From the NCBI GenBank assembly GCA_023437255.1, contig JAEZGR010000292.1, forward strand, positions 1-15,228: a DNA stretch of 15,228 nucleotides, read 5' to 3'. How positions within the stretch are numbered: position 1 is the stretch's first letter; each line of letters opens with the position of its first letter. Below the pieces are notes generated by a model that worked only from the letters and a program-made list of their open reading frames with translations, was not told the origin of the DNA and did not search any database. Below, piece after piece: positions 6,373 to 14,438 of this stretch. This stretch comes from Pseudomonadota bacterium (GTDB taxonomy: Bacteria; Pseudomonadota; Gammaproteobacteria; Burkholderiales; Burkholderiaceae_B). A program made the position numbers and the translations under genes.

Positions 6373-8181
6373 ATGTCCCCCCTCGAAACTCTGCAGCGCG
6401 TTTTCGGCTATGAGTCCTTCCGCGGCGAGCAGCAAGCCATCATTGACACCCTGATGGCCGGCCGCGACGCCTTGGTGCTCATGCCCACCGGCGGCGGCAA
6501 ATCACTGTGCTACCAGATCCCTGCGCTGTTGCGCCCGGGAACCGGGGTGGTGGTGTCGCCGCTCATTGCGCTCATGCAGGACCAGGTCGATGCCTTGCGC
6601 GAACTGGGCGTGCGGGCGGCGTACCTGAATTCATCACAAGACTGGCGCGAGGCGCGTGACGTCGAACGCCAGATGCTCAATGGCGAACTCGACCTGCTTT
6701 ATGTGGCGCCCGAGCGGCTGCTCACCGATCGCTGCATGGAGTTGCTGCGTCGCTCGCGCATTGCGCTGTTCGCCATCGACGAGGCGCATTGCGTTTCGCA
6801 GTGGGGGCATGATTTCCGCCCGGAATATCTCGGTCTGTCGGCGCTGCACGAATATTGGCCCGACGTGCCCCGGATCGCCCTCACGGCCACGGCCACCGCG
6901 GCAACGCGCGAAGAAATTGCCCGGCGTCTGGCACTCGAAGACGCGGCCCATTTCGTCTCGAGCTTTGATCGCCCCAACATTTTTTACCGCATCGTCGAGA
7001 AGAACGAGGTGAAGCGCCAGCTGCTGAGCTTCATCCGCGAGGAGCACCCTGGCGAAAGCGGCATCGTCTACTGTCTGTCCCGTTCGCGGGTCGAGGACAT
7101 GGCGGCGTTTCTGTCGCAGAACGGGGTGCCTGCCCTGCCTTATCACGCCGGCATGGATCAGGCGTTGCGGGCGCAGCACCAGGCGCGGTTCCTGCGCGAG
7201 GAAGGGCTGGTCATGACAGCCACCATCGCCTTTGGCATGGGTGTGAACAAGCCGGATGTCCGTTTCGTGGCGCACGTCGACCTGCCCAAGTCGGTCGAAG
7301 GGTACTACCAGGAGACCGGTCGGGCCGGTCGCGACGGCGAGCCCGCCTCTGCCTGGATGGCCTATGGCCTGCAGGACGTCGTGCAACAGCGCCGCATGAT
7401 CGACGAATCCACCGGCGACGATCTCTTCAAGCGCCGCTCGGGCCGCCAGCTCGACGCCATGCTGGGTCTGTGCGAAACGGTCGACTGCCGTCGCCAGCAG
7501 CTGCTGGCCTACTTTGGTCAGCAGATCCAGCCCTGCGGAAACTGCGATACCTGTCTCGAACCGCCCGAGTCATGGGACGGCACGGTGGCGGCGCAAAAGC
7601 TCCTTTCCGCCATATTCCGGCTGTGGCGCGAGCGCGGCCAGCGTTACGGGGCGGGGCATGTCATCGATATCCTGCGCGGCAAGGCGACACCGCGCGTGCG
7701 TGAGAACGGGCACGACACACTGACCGTGTTCGGCGTGGGTGTCGATATTTCCGACCAAGGCTGGCGCAGCGTGCTGCGTCAGCTTCTGGCCAAGGGCCTG
7801 GTCACCGTCGACGCGGAAGGACACGGCACCCTCATGCTTACGGAAGAGAGTCGTGCCGTGCTCAAGGGCGAGGTCACGCTCATGCTCAGGCGCGAGGCGC
7901 CCGTCGCCGCGCGTGGCGGTCGGCCGCGCCGTGCCGGCCCCGCCGACGCGGGGCTCGATGCCGAGGCACAGGGCCGCTTCGAGGCCTTGCGTGCCTGGCG
8001 CGCCGCAATCGCCCGTGAACACGGTGTGCCGGCCTACGTCATTTTTCACGATGCCACGCTGCGCGAAATCGCCCGCACCGATCCCCGCTCGCTTGACGAG
8101 CTGTCGCACGTGCACGGGGTTGGGGTACGCAAGCTTGAGGCTTACGGCGAGGCACTGCTGGAGTGCGTGGCGGCCGTCTGA
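6373..8181 (+). CDS. recQ: ATP-dependent DNA helicase RecQ
   Basis: 3'-5' superfamily 2 helicase of 602 residues (E. coli RecQ is about 610), acting in recombination and replication-fork repair. In order: motif 0 FRGEQQAII (about 16-24); Walker A MPTGGGKS (37-44); DEAH box at 136-139 inside [17 protein letters not shown], the RecQ aromatic-rich loop; SAT-like TATAT; motif [16 protein letters not shown] and [12 protein letters not shown]. The RecQ-C zinc site has cysteines at 367, 372, 388, 391 and 394, one of which may be a spare. The winged-helix region follows, and a C-terminal HRDC domain (about 533-600) holds [16 protein letters not shown]. The start ATG lies 6 bases after the upstream stop. 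The stop is 4 bases from the convergent ruvB stop. Confidence 0.97.
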   Translation: MSPLETLQRVFGYESFRGEQQAIIDTLMAGRDALVLMPTGGGKSLCYQIPALLRPGTGVVVSPLIALMQDQVDALRELGVRAAYLNSSQDWREARDVERQMLNGELDLLYVAPERLLTDRCMELLRRSRIALFAIDEAHCVSQWGHDFRPEYLGLSALHEYWPDVPRIALTATATAATREEIARRLALEDAAHFVSSFDRPNIFYRIVEKNEVKRQLLSFIREEHPGESGIVYCLSRSRVEDMAAFLSQNGVPALPYHAGMDQALRAQHQARFLREEGLVMTATIAFGMGVNKPDVRFVAHVDLPKSVEGYYQETGRAGRDGEPASAWMAYGLQDVVQQRRMIDESTGDDLFKRRSGRQLDAMLGLCETVDCRRQQLLAYFGQQIQPCGNCDTCLEPPESWDGTVAAQKLLSAIFRLWRERGQRYGAGHVIDILRGKATPRVRENGHDTLTVFGVGVDISDQGWRSVLRQLLAKGLVTVDAEGHGTLMLTEESRAVLKGEVTLMLRREAPVAARGGRPRRAGPADAGLDAEAQGRFEALRAWRAAIAREHGVPAYVIFHDATLREIARTDPRSLDELSHVHGVGVRKLEAYGEALLECVAAV

Positions 8182-8185
8182 CGAA

Positions 8186-9253
8186 TCAGAAGAGGTCGCC
8201 GCTGCCGCCCTGGGTGCCGGCCGGCGGCGTGAGCCCCAGATGGCGCCAGGTGGTCTGGGTGGCGATGCGGCCGCGCGGGGTGCGTTGCAGGAATCCGGTC
8301 TGGATCAGAAAGGGCTCGATCACGTCTTCGATCGTGTCGCGCTCTTCGCCGATAGCGGCGGCCAGACTGTCGACGCCCACCGGGCCGCCATCGAACTTGT
8401 GCACGATGGCGTCGAGCAGCTTGCGGTCCATCAGGTCGAGCCCCATGGGATCGACTTCGAGCATCGTGAGTGCTGCAGAAGCCGTTTCCTGATCAATACG
8501 ACCCTGTGCCTTGACCTGCGCATAGTCGCGCACGCGGCGCAGCAGGCGGTTGGCGATACGCGGCGTGCCACGCGAACGCCGGGCGATTTCGGCCGCCCCG
8601 TCGCTTGTGGCGTCGGCGTTCAGCAGGCGCGCGCTGCGCGTGACGTTATGCGCCAGGTCTTCGGACGAATAGAATTCCAGGCGCGACACGATGCCGAAGC
8701 GGTCGCGCAGCGGGTTGGTGAGCATGCCCGCCCGTGTGGTGGCCCCCACCAGCGTAAAGGGCTGCAGATCGATCTTGACACTGCGGGCAGCCGGCCCTTC
8801 ACCGATCATGATATCGATCTGGAAGTCTTCAAGGGCGGGGTAGAGGATCTCTTCGACCACGGGCGACAGGCGGTGGATCTCGTCGATGAAAAGCACATCG
8901 TTTTTTTCGAGATTGGTGAGCAGGGCCGCGAGGTCACCCGGTCGCTCGAGCACCGGCCCCGAGGTCTGCCTGAGCTGGACGCCCATTTCGTGGGCAATGA
9001 TGTGTGCCAGCGTGGTCTTGCCCAGCCCTGGGGGGCCGAACAGCAGGACGTGATCAAGCGCTTCGTGGCGCGCGCGCGCCGCCTGGATGAAGATTTCAAG
9101 CTGCTCACGCACGCGGTGCTGCCCGATGTATTCACCCAGGGCACGGGGGCGCAGGGCGCGTTCGATCGAGTCTTCGTTGGGCGATGCGCTTTGCGGCGCG
9201 ACGATGCGTTCCGGCTGGGCGGCTCGCACCAGGGCGTCGGAGTGTATGGCCAT
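8186..9253 (-). CDS. ruvB: Holliday junction branch-migration ATPase RuvB
   Basis: Hexameric AAA+ motor of 355 residues that drives Holliday junction branch migration with RuvA. Walker A is GPPGLGKT at 73-80; Walker B is FIDEIHRLS, with DEIH at 124-127. GATTRAGML (sensor region) and [14 protein letters not shown] follow, then the C-terminal winged helix with [24 protein letters not shown] and [10 protein letters not shown]. The start ATG at 9253 (MAIHSDALV) matches the usual length. The open frame continues upstream to a further ATG at 9322, but that extension would overlap the divergent promoter region and has no family similarity. Unlike in many bacteria it is not next to ruvA: an inverted dehydratase gene lies between, so ruvB needs its own promoter. 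Confidence 0.97.
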   Translation of the reverse strand: MAIHSDALVRAAQPERIVAPQSASPNEDSIERALRPRALGEYIGQHRVREQLEIFIQAARARHEALDHVLLFGPPGLGKTTLAHIIAHEMGVQLRQTSGPVLERPGDLAALLTNLEKNDVLFIDEIHRLSPVVEEILYPALEDFQIDIMIGEGPAARSVKIDLQPFTLVGATTRAGMLTNPLRDRFGIVSRLEFYSSEDLAHNVTRSARLLNADATSDGAAEIARRSRGTPRIANRLLRRVRDYAQVKAQGRIDQETASAALTMLEVDPMGLDLMDRKLLDAIVHKFDGGPVGVDSLAAAIGEERDTIEDVIEPFLIQTGFLQRTPRGRIATQTTWRHLGLTPPAGTQGGSGDLF

Positions 9254-9348
9254 GAGCTGAAAAGGCTGGGTGATTGCTGAGCTTGCCTGCCAGTATAGAA
9301 CGCCCCGGCCTTCCTTTATCATTGCACTACTTTATTGTTGGAGCAGGC
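9254..9348. promoter_or_regulatory. Divergent promoter region ruvB / PLP dehydratase
   Basis: A 95-base gap between divergent genes, AT-richer than its surroundings. On the minus strand TATACT (9297-9292) is a good -10 match about 38 bases before the ruvB ATG, but no good -35 is visible at the right spacing. On the plus strand TATCAT (9317-9322) matches a -10 element at five of six positions about 27 bases before the dehydratase ATG, again with a weak -35. Both are candidates only. Confidence 0.35.
9340..9343 (+). promoter_or_regulatory. Ribosome binding site of the PLP dehydratase
   Basis: GGAG lies 5 bases before the ATG at 9349. It decides this start over the upstream in-frame ATG at 9274, which would add 25 residues not seen in the fold family and would cross the putative promoter. 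Confidence 0.65.
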
Positions 9349-10320
9349 ATGAGTCTCACCCTACCGAATTATCAAGACGTGCAGGACGCGGCCGCACGTC
9401 TCAGCGGCGTTGTGCATCGCACGCCAGTATTGACTTCGCAGACGCTCAACGGGCGGCTTGAGGCAGAGGTGTTTTTCAAATGCGAGAACCTGCAGCGCGT
9501 GGGTGCATTCAAATACCGGGGGGCCTACAACGCCATCGCCCGGCTGGGCGAGGCCGAGCGCGAGGCGGGTGTGGTCACCTATTCCTCGGGTAACCACGGT
9601 CAGGCCATCGCCCGGGCGGCACGCGCGCTGGGCGTCACGGCCACGATCGTCATGCCGCATGATGCGCCGCGGGCCAAGCGCAATGCGGCGGCCAGCTATG
9701 GCGCCCGCATCATTCCCTACGATCGCAAGACAGAAGACCGGGTCAAGGTTGCCGAGGATCTGTCACAGGCCGAAGGGTTGACCATGATCCCGCCGTTTGA
9801 CCACCCCGACGTGATCGCAGGCCAGGGTACGGCGGCGCTTGAACTGTTCGAAGACGTGGGCGGCCTCGACGCCCTGTTCGTGCCGCTGGGCGGGGGCGGC
9901 TTGCTTGCCGGCTCCTTGCTGGCAGCGCACGCCATGGCACCGGAATGTCTCGTGTATGGGGTGGAGCCCCTGGCGGGCAACGACGGTCAGCAATCGTTCA
10001 GCAAGGGTGAGCGGGTTCGGATCGATCCGCCGAACTCGATCGCCGATGGTGCGCTCACCCAGTGCCTCGGTGAATACACCTTCCCCATCATCCAGCGCTA
10101 CGCGCACGATATCCTGACGGTGGAAGACGGCAAGCTGATCCAGGCCATGCAGTTCTTTGCCGAACGCATGAAGATCGTGGTGGAACCAACCGGATGCCTG
10201 GGCGCCGCGGCGGTGATCCGCGAAGTGGTGCCGGTTCGCGGCATGCGCATCGGGGTGATCCTGAGCGGCGGCAACGTCGACCTGGCCACCTACGCGGCCT
10301 GCCTCGCCCAGGAACCCTGA
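9349..10320 (+). CDS. PLP-dependent threonine/serine or threo-3-hydroxyaspartate dehydratase
   Basis: Fold-type II PLP enzyme of 323 residues, cytoplasmic, of the serine racemase/threonine dehydratase family. The PLP lysine is Lys55 in VGAFKYRGAY. The substrate loop is SSGNHGQA (80-86). The tetraglycine phosphate loop is LGGGGL at 180-185. SGGNVD near the C-terminus is typical of the family. There is no C-terminal ACT-like regulatory domain, so it is not the biosynthetic IlvA form. The Ala before the PLP Phe-Lys (AFK rather than SFK) recalls yeast SRY1-type 3-hydroxyaspartate dehydratases, so that substrate is as likely as threonine or serine. It sits on the opposite strand between ruvA and ruvB and stops 3 bases from the ruvA stop. 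It has its own promoter region and shares no obvious pathway with its neighbours. Confidence 0.9.
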   Translation: MSLTLPNYQDVQDAAARLSGVVHRTPVLTSQTLNGRLEAEVFFKCENLQRVGAFKYRGAYNAIARLGEAEREAGVVTYSSGNHGQAIARAARALGVTATIVMPHDAPRAKRNAAASYGARIIPYDRKTEDRVKVAEDLSQAEGLTMIPPFDHPDVIAGQGTAALELFEDVGGLDALFVPLGGGGLLAGSLLAAHAMAPECLVYGVEPLAGNDGQQSFSKGERVRIDPPNSIADGALTQCLGEYTFPIIQRYAHDILTVEDGKLIQAMQFFAERMKIVVEPTGCLGAAAVIREVVPVRGMRIGVILSGGNVDLATYAACLAQEP

Positions 10321-10323
10321 GCG

Positions 10324-10896
10324 TCAGCGCGCCATTGATTTGAGTGCCAGCCTGATGCCCTCGGCGACATCGACGTCGGGGGGCAGGCTCTTGAGCGCCT
10401 TCTGGGATTCGGCGCTTGAATAGCCCAGCGATAGCAGGGCATTGAGGATATCGGCCTGGCCGCCCGCTGCCGGCGCCGCGCTGGCGCCGATGTCTGCGCC
10501 CAGCTTGCCACGCAATTCGAGCAGCAGCCGTTCGGCGGTTTTCTTGCCGATGCCCGGCACGCGCGTGAGACGACCGGTTTCCTGCAGCGTGATCGCACTC
10601 GAGAGTTCTTCGACGCTCATGCCCGACAACACCGCCAGCCCGATGCGTGCGCCCACACCGGTCACCTTGATGAGCGCCCTGAACGCGGTGCGCTCTTCCT
10701 GTGTGGCGAAGCCGTACAGCACATGGGCATCGTCCCGCACCTGCAGGTGCGTGTGCAATATCACCTCGGCACCGACCTCGGGTAGCTTGTACAGGGTGCT
10801 CATGGGTACGTCGATTTCGTAGCCGACCCCCGCGACATCGACATTGATGGTGGGGGGCGTCTTGTCGAGCAGGATGCCGCGTATGCGTCCAATCAT
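10324..10896 (-). CDS. ruvA: Holliday junction-binding protein RuvA
   Basis: Junction-recognition subunit of 190 residues that tetramerises on four-way DNA and recruits RuvB. Domain I is an OB-fold starting [12 protein letters not shown] and including GVGYEIDVP. Domain II has two helix-hairpin-helix motifs ([19 protein letters not shown] and [19 protein letters not shown]). An Ala/Gly-rich linker at about 137-147 leads to the RuvB-binding three-helix domain III ([17 protein letters not shown]). It lies 23 bases downstream of ruvC in one operon. The stop converges on the dehydratase stop with 3 bases between. Confidence 0.97.
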   Translation of the reverse strand: MIGRIRGILLDKTPPTINVDVAGVGYEIDVPMSTLYKLPEVGAEVILHTHLQVRDDAHVLYGFATQEERTAFRALIKVTGVGARIGLAVLSGMSVEELSSAITLQETGRLTRVPGIGKKTAERLLLELRGKLGADIGASAAPAAGGQADILNALLSLGYSSAESQKALKSLPPDVDVAEGIRLALKSMAR

Positions 10897-10919
10897 GTTG
10901 CGTGATTCCAGTTCAATGC

Positions 10920-11462
10920 CTAGCCGATGAGCCGGCCGTTACGCATGCCGCGAACGCCTGCCGCAGCGAGCGGACTGCGCTGGAGCGCGGCGGCAAACGG
11001 CAGCGTATGGGCGTGGCAGATGGCGCAGGCCAGGGCGTCGGCTGAGTCGGCCGCCGGTACACCGCTCAAGGAAAGCAGGTGCTGCACCATCTGCTGCACC
11101 TGGGTCTTGGCCGCACGGCCGGTGCCGACGACCGACTTCTTGATCTGCAGGGCGGTGTATTCGTGCACCGCGAGCCCCGAGTCGGCCAGCCCGCACAGTG
11201 CTGCGCCGCGGGCCTGCCCCAATGCCAGCGTGGAAGAGGGGTTGGTGTTCAGGAACACTTTCTCGATGGCGGCCACGTTCGGCTGTGTCTCGGCGGCCAC
11301 CTCACGGATGTGGTCGAGAAGGGTCTTGAGGCGGGCCGCCATTTCGAGCTTGTCGGGCACGACGATCGTGCCGCTTGCCACATAGAGCAGGCGCGGGCCG
11401 TCGACGTCGATGACGCCGAAACCCGTGCGTCGCAAGCCCGGATCAATGCCCAGAATGCGCAT
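10920..11462 (-). CDS. ruvC: Crossover junction endonuclease RuvC
   Basis: Holliday junction resolvase of 180 residues with an RNase H-like fold. The acidic catalytic residues are visible as Asp7 (LGIDPGL), Glu67 (AIEKVF), Asp139 and Asp142 ([13 protein letters not shown]). [15 protein letters not shown] and [13 protein letters not shown] are conserved family blocks. The start ATG shares its A with the last base of the purH stop (TGATG), so translation is probably coupled. It forms an operon purH-ruvC-ruvA. Confidence 0.97.
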   Translation of the reverse strand: MRILGIDPGLRRTGFGVIDVDGPRLLYVASGTIVVPDKLEMAARLKTLLDHIREVAAETQPNVAAIEKVFLNTNPSSTLALGQARGAALCGLADSGLAVHEYTALQIKKSVVGTGRAAKTQVQQMVQHLLSLSGVPAADSADALACAICHAHTLPFAAALQRSPLAAAGVRGMRNGRLIG

Positions 11463-13054
11463 CAGTGGCGGAAATGACGCGTGCCCGTGAAGATCATCGG
11501 GATACCGCGTTCATCGGCGGCCGCAATGACCTCGTCGTCGCGGATGCTGCCACCGGGCTGGATCACGCAGCTGGCGCCGGCGTCGACCACGACATCGAGA
11601 CCGTCGCGGAAGGGGAAGAAGGCATCGGAGGCCACGGCGGAGCCCGCCAGCGTGAGACCCGCGTTCTGGGCCTTGATGGAGGCAATGCGCGCGGAGTCGA
11701 CGCGGCTCATCTGGCCGGCACCGACGCCCAGGGTCATGCCATTGGCGGTGAACACGATGGCGTTCGACTTCACATATTTGGCTACCTTCCAGGCAAAGCG
11801 CAGGTCTTCGATCTGTGCCTCGGTTGGCTGGATCTTGGTCACGACACGGAACTCGGCGTCGGGCACCAGGAAGTCGTCGGGGTTCTGCACCAGCCAGCCA
11901 CCGCCGACGCGCTTGACGTCAAAGGCGTTGCGGCCGTCGCCGAGCGGAACCTGCAGCAGGCGCACGTTCTTCTTGGCCGCAAACACGGCCATGGCCTGCG
12001 AGGAGTATTCGGGCGCGAGGACGACTTCGACGAATTGGTTGCTGATCGCTTCGGCAGTGGCGCCGTCGATCGGGCGATTGAAGGCGATGATGCCGCCGAA
12101 GGCCGAAGTCGGGTCGGTCTGGAACGCCTTCTGGTAGGCCTCGAGCGGCGAGGCAGCCACCGCCACCCCACAGGGGTTGGCGTGCTTGATGATCACGCAC
12201 GCGGCGGAGTCGAAGCTGCGCACGCATTCCCACGCGGCGTCGGCGTCGGCAATGTTGTTGTACGAGAGTTCCTTGCCCTGCAGCTGTGTGTAGCTGCCCA
12301 GCAGGCCCGGCGCCACCGAGCTGTCGGAATAGAAGGCAGCCTGCTGATGGGGATTTTCGCCGTAGCGCAGCACCTGAGTCTGCTTGAGTTGCAGGGTGAG
12401 CACCCGTGGCCAGGGGTTGCGTTCTGCGGGTTCGCTCTGGGCGGGCTCGGCGTGAGCCAGGCTGCTGAGGTAAGCCGCAATGGCGCCGTCGTATGCGGCC
12501 GTGTGGGCGTAGACTTTCGCGGCCAGTTCGAGCCGCAGCGCATACGAAGGCGAACCCTGGGGGCCGTCGATGTCTGCAAGAACGCGGGCGTAGTCGGCCG
12601 GGTCGATCACGACCGTGGCGCCGCCCACGGGGGTACCGTGGTTCTTGGCGGCCGCACGCAGCATGGCGGGCCCGCCGATGTCGATGTTTTCGATAGCGTC
12701 TTCGAACGTGCAGCCGGGCTTGGCGATCGTTTCACGGAAAGGGTACAGATTCACGACCAGCAGGTCGATGCGGTCGATACCGTGTTCTTCCAGAGCCTGC
12801 ATGTGATCCGCGCTGTCGCGACGAGCCAGGAGGCCACCGTGAATCTTGGGGTGCAGTGTCTTGACGCGGCCGTCGAGGATCTCGGGCGAGCCCGTATGCT
12901 CGGCGACTTCGGTGACCTTGATGCCGGCGTCGGCCAGCAGCTTGGCCGTACCACCGGTGGAAAGAATGCGCACCCCGCGTGTGGCAAGTGCCTGCGCGAA
13001 GTCGACGATGCCCGACTTGTCGGACACGGAAATGAGAGCGGTCTGGATTTTCAT
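11462..13054 (-). CDS. purH: Bifunctional AICAR transformylase / IMP cyclohydrolase
   Basis: Enzyme of 530 residues catalysing the last two steps of IMP synthesis: formyl transfer from 10-formyl-THF to AICAR, then ring closure. The N-terminal MGS-like cyclohydrolase domain (about 1-150) has [27 protein letters not shown] and the conserved [19 protein letters not shown] block. The C-terminal transformylase domain (about 215-530) has [14 protein letters not shown] and the catalytic Lys290-His291 in KHANPCGVA, and ends [10 protein letters not shown] linker at about 200-212 is Glu/Pro-rich. The fis stop lies 27 bases upstream. No clear Shine-Dalgarno motif precedes the ATG. Confidence 0.97.
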   Translation of the reverse strand: MKIQTALISVSDKSGIVDFAQALATRGVRILSTGGTAKLLADAGIKVTEVAEHTGSPEILDGRVKTLHPKIHGGLLARRDSADHMQALEEHGIDRIDLLVVNLYPFRETIAKPGCTFEDAIENIDIGGPAMLRAAAKNHGTPVGGATVVIDPADYARVLADIDGPQGSPSYALRLELAAKVYAHTAAYDGAIAAYLSSLAHAEPAQSEPAERNPWPRVLTLQLKQTQVLRYGENPHQQAAFYSDSSVAPGLLGSYTQLQGKELSYNNIADADAAWECVRSFDSAACVIIKHANPCGVAVAASPLEAYQKAFQTDPTSAFGGIIAFNRPIDGATAEAISNQFVEVVLAPEYSSQAMAVFAAKKNVRLLQVPLGDGRNAFDVKRVGGGWLVQNPDDFLVPDAEFRVVTKIQPTEAQIEDLRFAWKVAKYVKSNAIVFTANGMTLGVGAGQMSRVDSARIASIKAQNAGLTLAGSAVASDAFFPFRDGLDVVVDAGASCVIQPGGSIRDDEVIAAADERGIPMIFTGTRHFRH

Positions 13055-13081
13055 TGGAAGGTTCAGATAGGGATTGAGAAA

Positions 13082-13321
13082 TCAGGGTTGCAGGTCATGA
13101 GCGAGCAGCTTCTTGCGCAGGGTGCTGCGGGTGATGCCCAGCATGGCCGCTGCCTTGGACTGATTGCCGTTGGCCTTTTCGAGGGCGACCTGCAGAACGG
13201 GCCGCTCGACGCAGGTGACGACCATGGCCAGCATGTCGCGCGGCTCTGAATCGCCCAGATCCGTGAAGTACCGTTCCAGCCGTTCGCGCACGGATTGTTC
13301 CAGGGGGTTGATGTTGCTCAT
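13082..13321 (-). CDS. fis: Fis-family nucleoid/DNA-binding protein
   Basis: Small protein of 79 residues (E. coli Fis has 98) that bends DNA and, in E. coli, activates rRNA promoters and modulates supercoiling. The C-terminal helix-turn-helix is at about 52-75 (NGNQSKAAAMLGITRSTLRKKL), as in Fis and NtrC output domains. The N-terminal half is shorter than the E. coli beta-hairpin arm region, as usual in betaproteobacteria. The dusB-fis order is the classic Fis context. It lies 27 bases after dusB and 27 before purH, and has no visible Shine-Dalgarno motif. Confidence 0.94.
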   Translation of the reverse strand: MSNINPLEQSVRERLERYFTDLGDSEPRDMLAMVVTCVERPVLQVALEKANGNQSKAAAMLGITRSTLRKKLLAHDLQP

Positions 13322-13348
13322 GATAGTGGATGATGTTCTGGTTATGGT

Positions 13349-14359
13349 TCACGCTGCCATGGCGTGAACTTCGATGGGTTCATTGGTGGAAAACTGGTCG
13401 AACCAGACTTCGAGAGCGGAAATCTGGCTCGTGGTGGTTTCGGCGCGGTTGATCTGCTGGCGCAGAGCCTCCGCGTCGGGAAGGCCTTCCAGGTACCACC
13501 CGATGTGCTTGCGGGCAGTACGCACGCCTGTGTATTCACCGTAGAACTGGTAGTGGTCTTCCAGGTGATCCAGCAGGCAGTGCCGGAGTTCGCCCCAGGT
13601 GGGGGGCGGGAGGTGTTCGCCGGTGGCCAGGTAGTGACTGACTTCGCGAAAGATCCAGGGCCGGCCTTGTGCTGCGCGACCGATCATGACGGCATCGGCG
13701 CCCGTATACTCTAATACCCGGCGTGCCTTTTCGGGACTATCGATATCCCCATTGGCGACAACCGGGATTTCGAGTGCCTGTTTGACTTCGCGTATCGTGT
13801 CGTACTCGGCTTCGCCCTGATACAGGTCGCAGCGCGTGCGGCCGTGCAGGGTCAGGGCGGCTATACCGGCATCCTGGGCCAGCAGGCCCACGCGCACCGC
13901 GTTGCGTGAGTCGCGGTCCCAGCCGGTGCGGGTCTTGAGTGTAACGGGTACCTCGTAGGGGCGGCAGGCCTGCACGACACTGTGCAGGATCTCGGCCACC
14001 AGCGCCTCGTCGCGCAGCAGCGCGGAACCCGACGCCACGTTGCACACCTTCTTTACAGGGCAGCCCATGTTGATGTCGATGATCTGCGCGCCTTTTTCGA
14101 TGTTGTAACGCGCGGCCTCGGCCATCATTTCGGGATCTGAACCGGCAATCTGTACCGCGACCGGACTGGTTTCGCCTTCGTGATTCAAGCGGCGCGAGGT
14201 CTTCACGTTGTTCCAGAGCTTCGGGTTGCTGGCGGCCATTTCAGAGACGGCATAAGCCGCCCCCAGAGCCTTGCACAGACGGCGGTAGGGGCGATCGGTG
14301 ACGCCCGCCATGGGCGCCACAAAGACTGGGTGGGGAAGGGACCAGGAGCCGATGCGCAT
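13349..14359 (-). CDS. dusB: tRNA-dihydrouridine synthase B
   Basis: Flavin enzyme of 336 residues that reduces specific uridines of tRNA to dihydrouridine. The TIM-barrel blocks are VFVAPMAGVTDRPYRRL (about 12-28), VQIAGSDPEMMAEAA, and IDINMGCPVKKV with Cys100 in the Dus active-site motif. LKTRTGW, LTLHGRTR and ADAVMIGRAAQGRPWIF (FMN phosphate region) follow. The start ATG at 14359 gives MRIGSWSLP, matching E. coli DusB MRIGQYQL. The open frame extends 50 codons upstream, but that part is not Dus-like and would overlap ubiH. It is first of dusB-fis-purH-ruvC-ruvA on the minus strand. In E. coli, dusB heads the fis operon. Confidence 0.97.
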   Translation of the reverse strand: MRIGSWSLPHPVFVAPMAGVTDRPYRRLCKALGAAYAVSEMAASNPKLWNNVKTSRRLNHEGETSPVAVQIAGSDPEMMAEAARYNIEKGAQIIDINMGCPVKKVCNVASGSALLRDEALVAEILHSVVQACRPYEVPVTLKTRTGWDRDSRNAVRVGLLAQDAGIAALTLHGRTRCDLYQGEAEYDTIREVKQALEIPVVANGDIDSPEKARRVLEYTGADAVMIGRAAQGRPWIFREVSHYLATGEHLPPPTWGELRHCLLDHLEDHYQFYGEYTGVRTARKHIGWYLEGLPDAEALRQQINRAETTTSQISALEVWFDQFSTNEPIEVHAMAA

Positions 14360-14438
14360 TCGGGGGATTTTAACCCCTCGGGATCGCCCGGATGCGCCGC
14401 GTGCTGCCGGCCTGCAAAAGCAGTGATGGGGCTGCGGC
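14360..14438 (-). promoter_or_regulatory. dusB upstream region: -10-like TAAAAT and start-codon hairpin
   Basis: This 79-base gap separates the ubiH stop from the dusB start. On the minus strand TAAAAT (14372-14367) matches the -10 consensus at five of six positions and is followed by only seven bases (CCCCCGA) before the ATG, so a transcript from it would begin at or next to the start codon. No good -35 is visible. The same bases can form a hairpin at 14380-14361: CG-A-GGGG against CCCCCG, with a bulged A and a seven-base loop. This lies just before the ATG and contains the only Shine-Dalgarno-like AGGGG. Both readings are tentative. Confidence 0.3.

Noticed and set aside
7739..9280. 513-codon plus-strand open frame spanning the end of recQ and all of ruvB
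   Set aside because: It overlaps two well-conserved genes in other frames or strands and has no domain or ribosome binding site of its own.
11465..13249. 594-codon open frame on the plus strand opposite purH and fis
   Set aside because: It is exactly antisense to purH, whose protein is fully conserved. The translation is His/Gly/Arg-rich with no recognisable domain, as expected for a shadow frame in GC-rich DNA.
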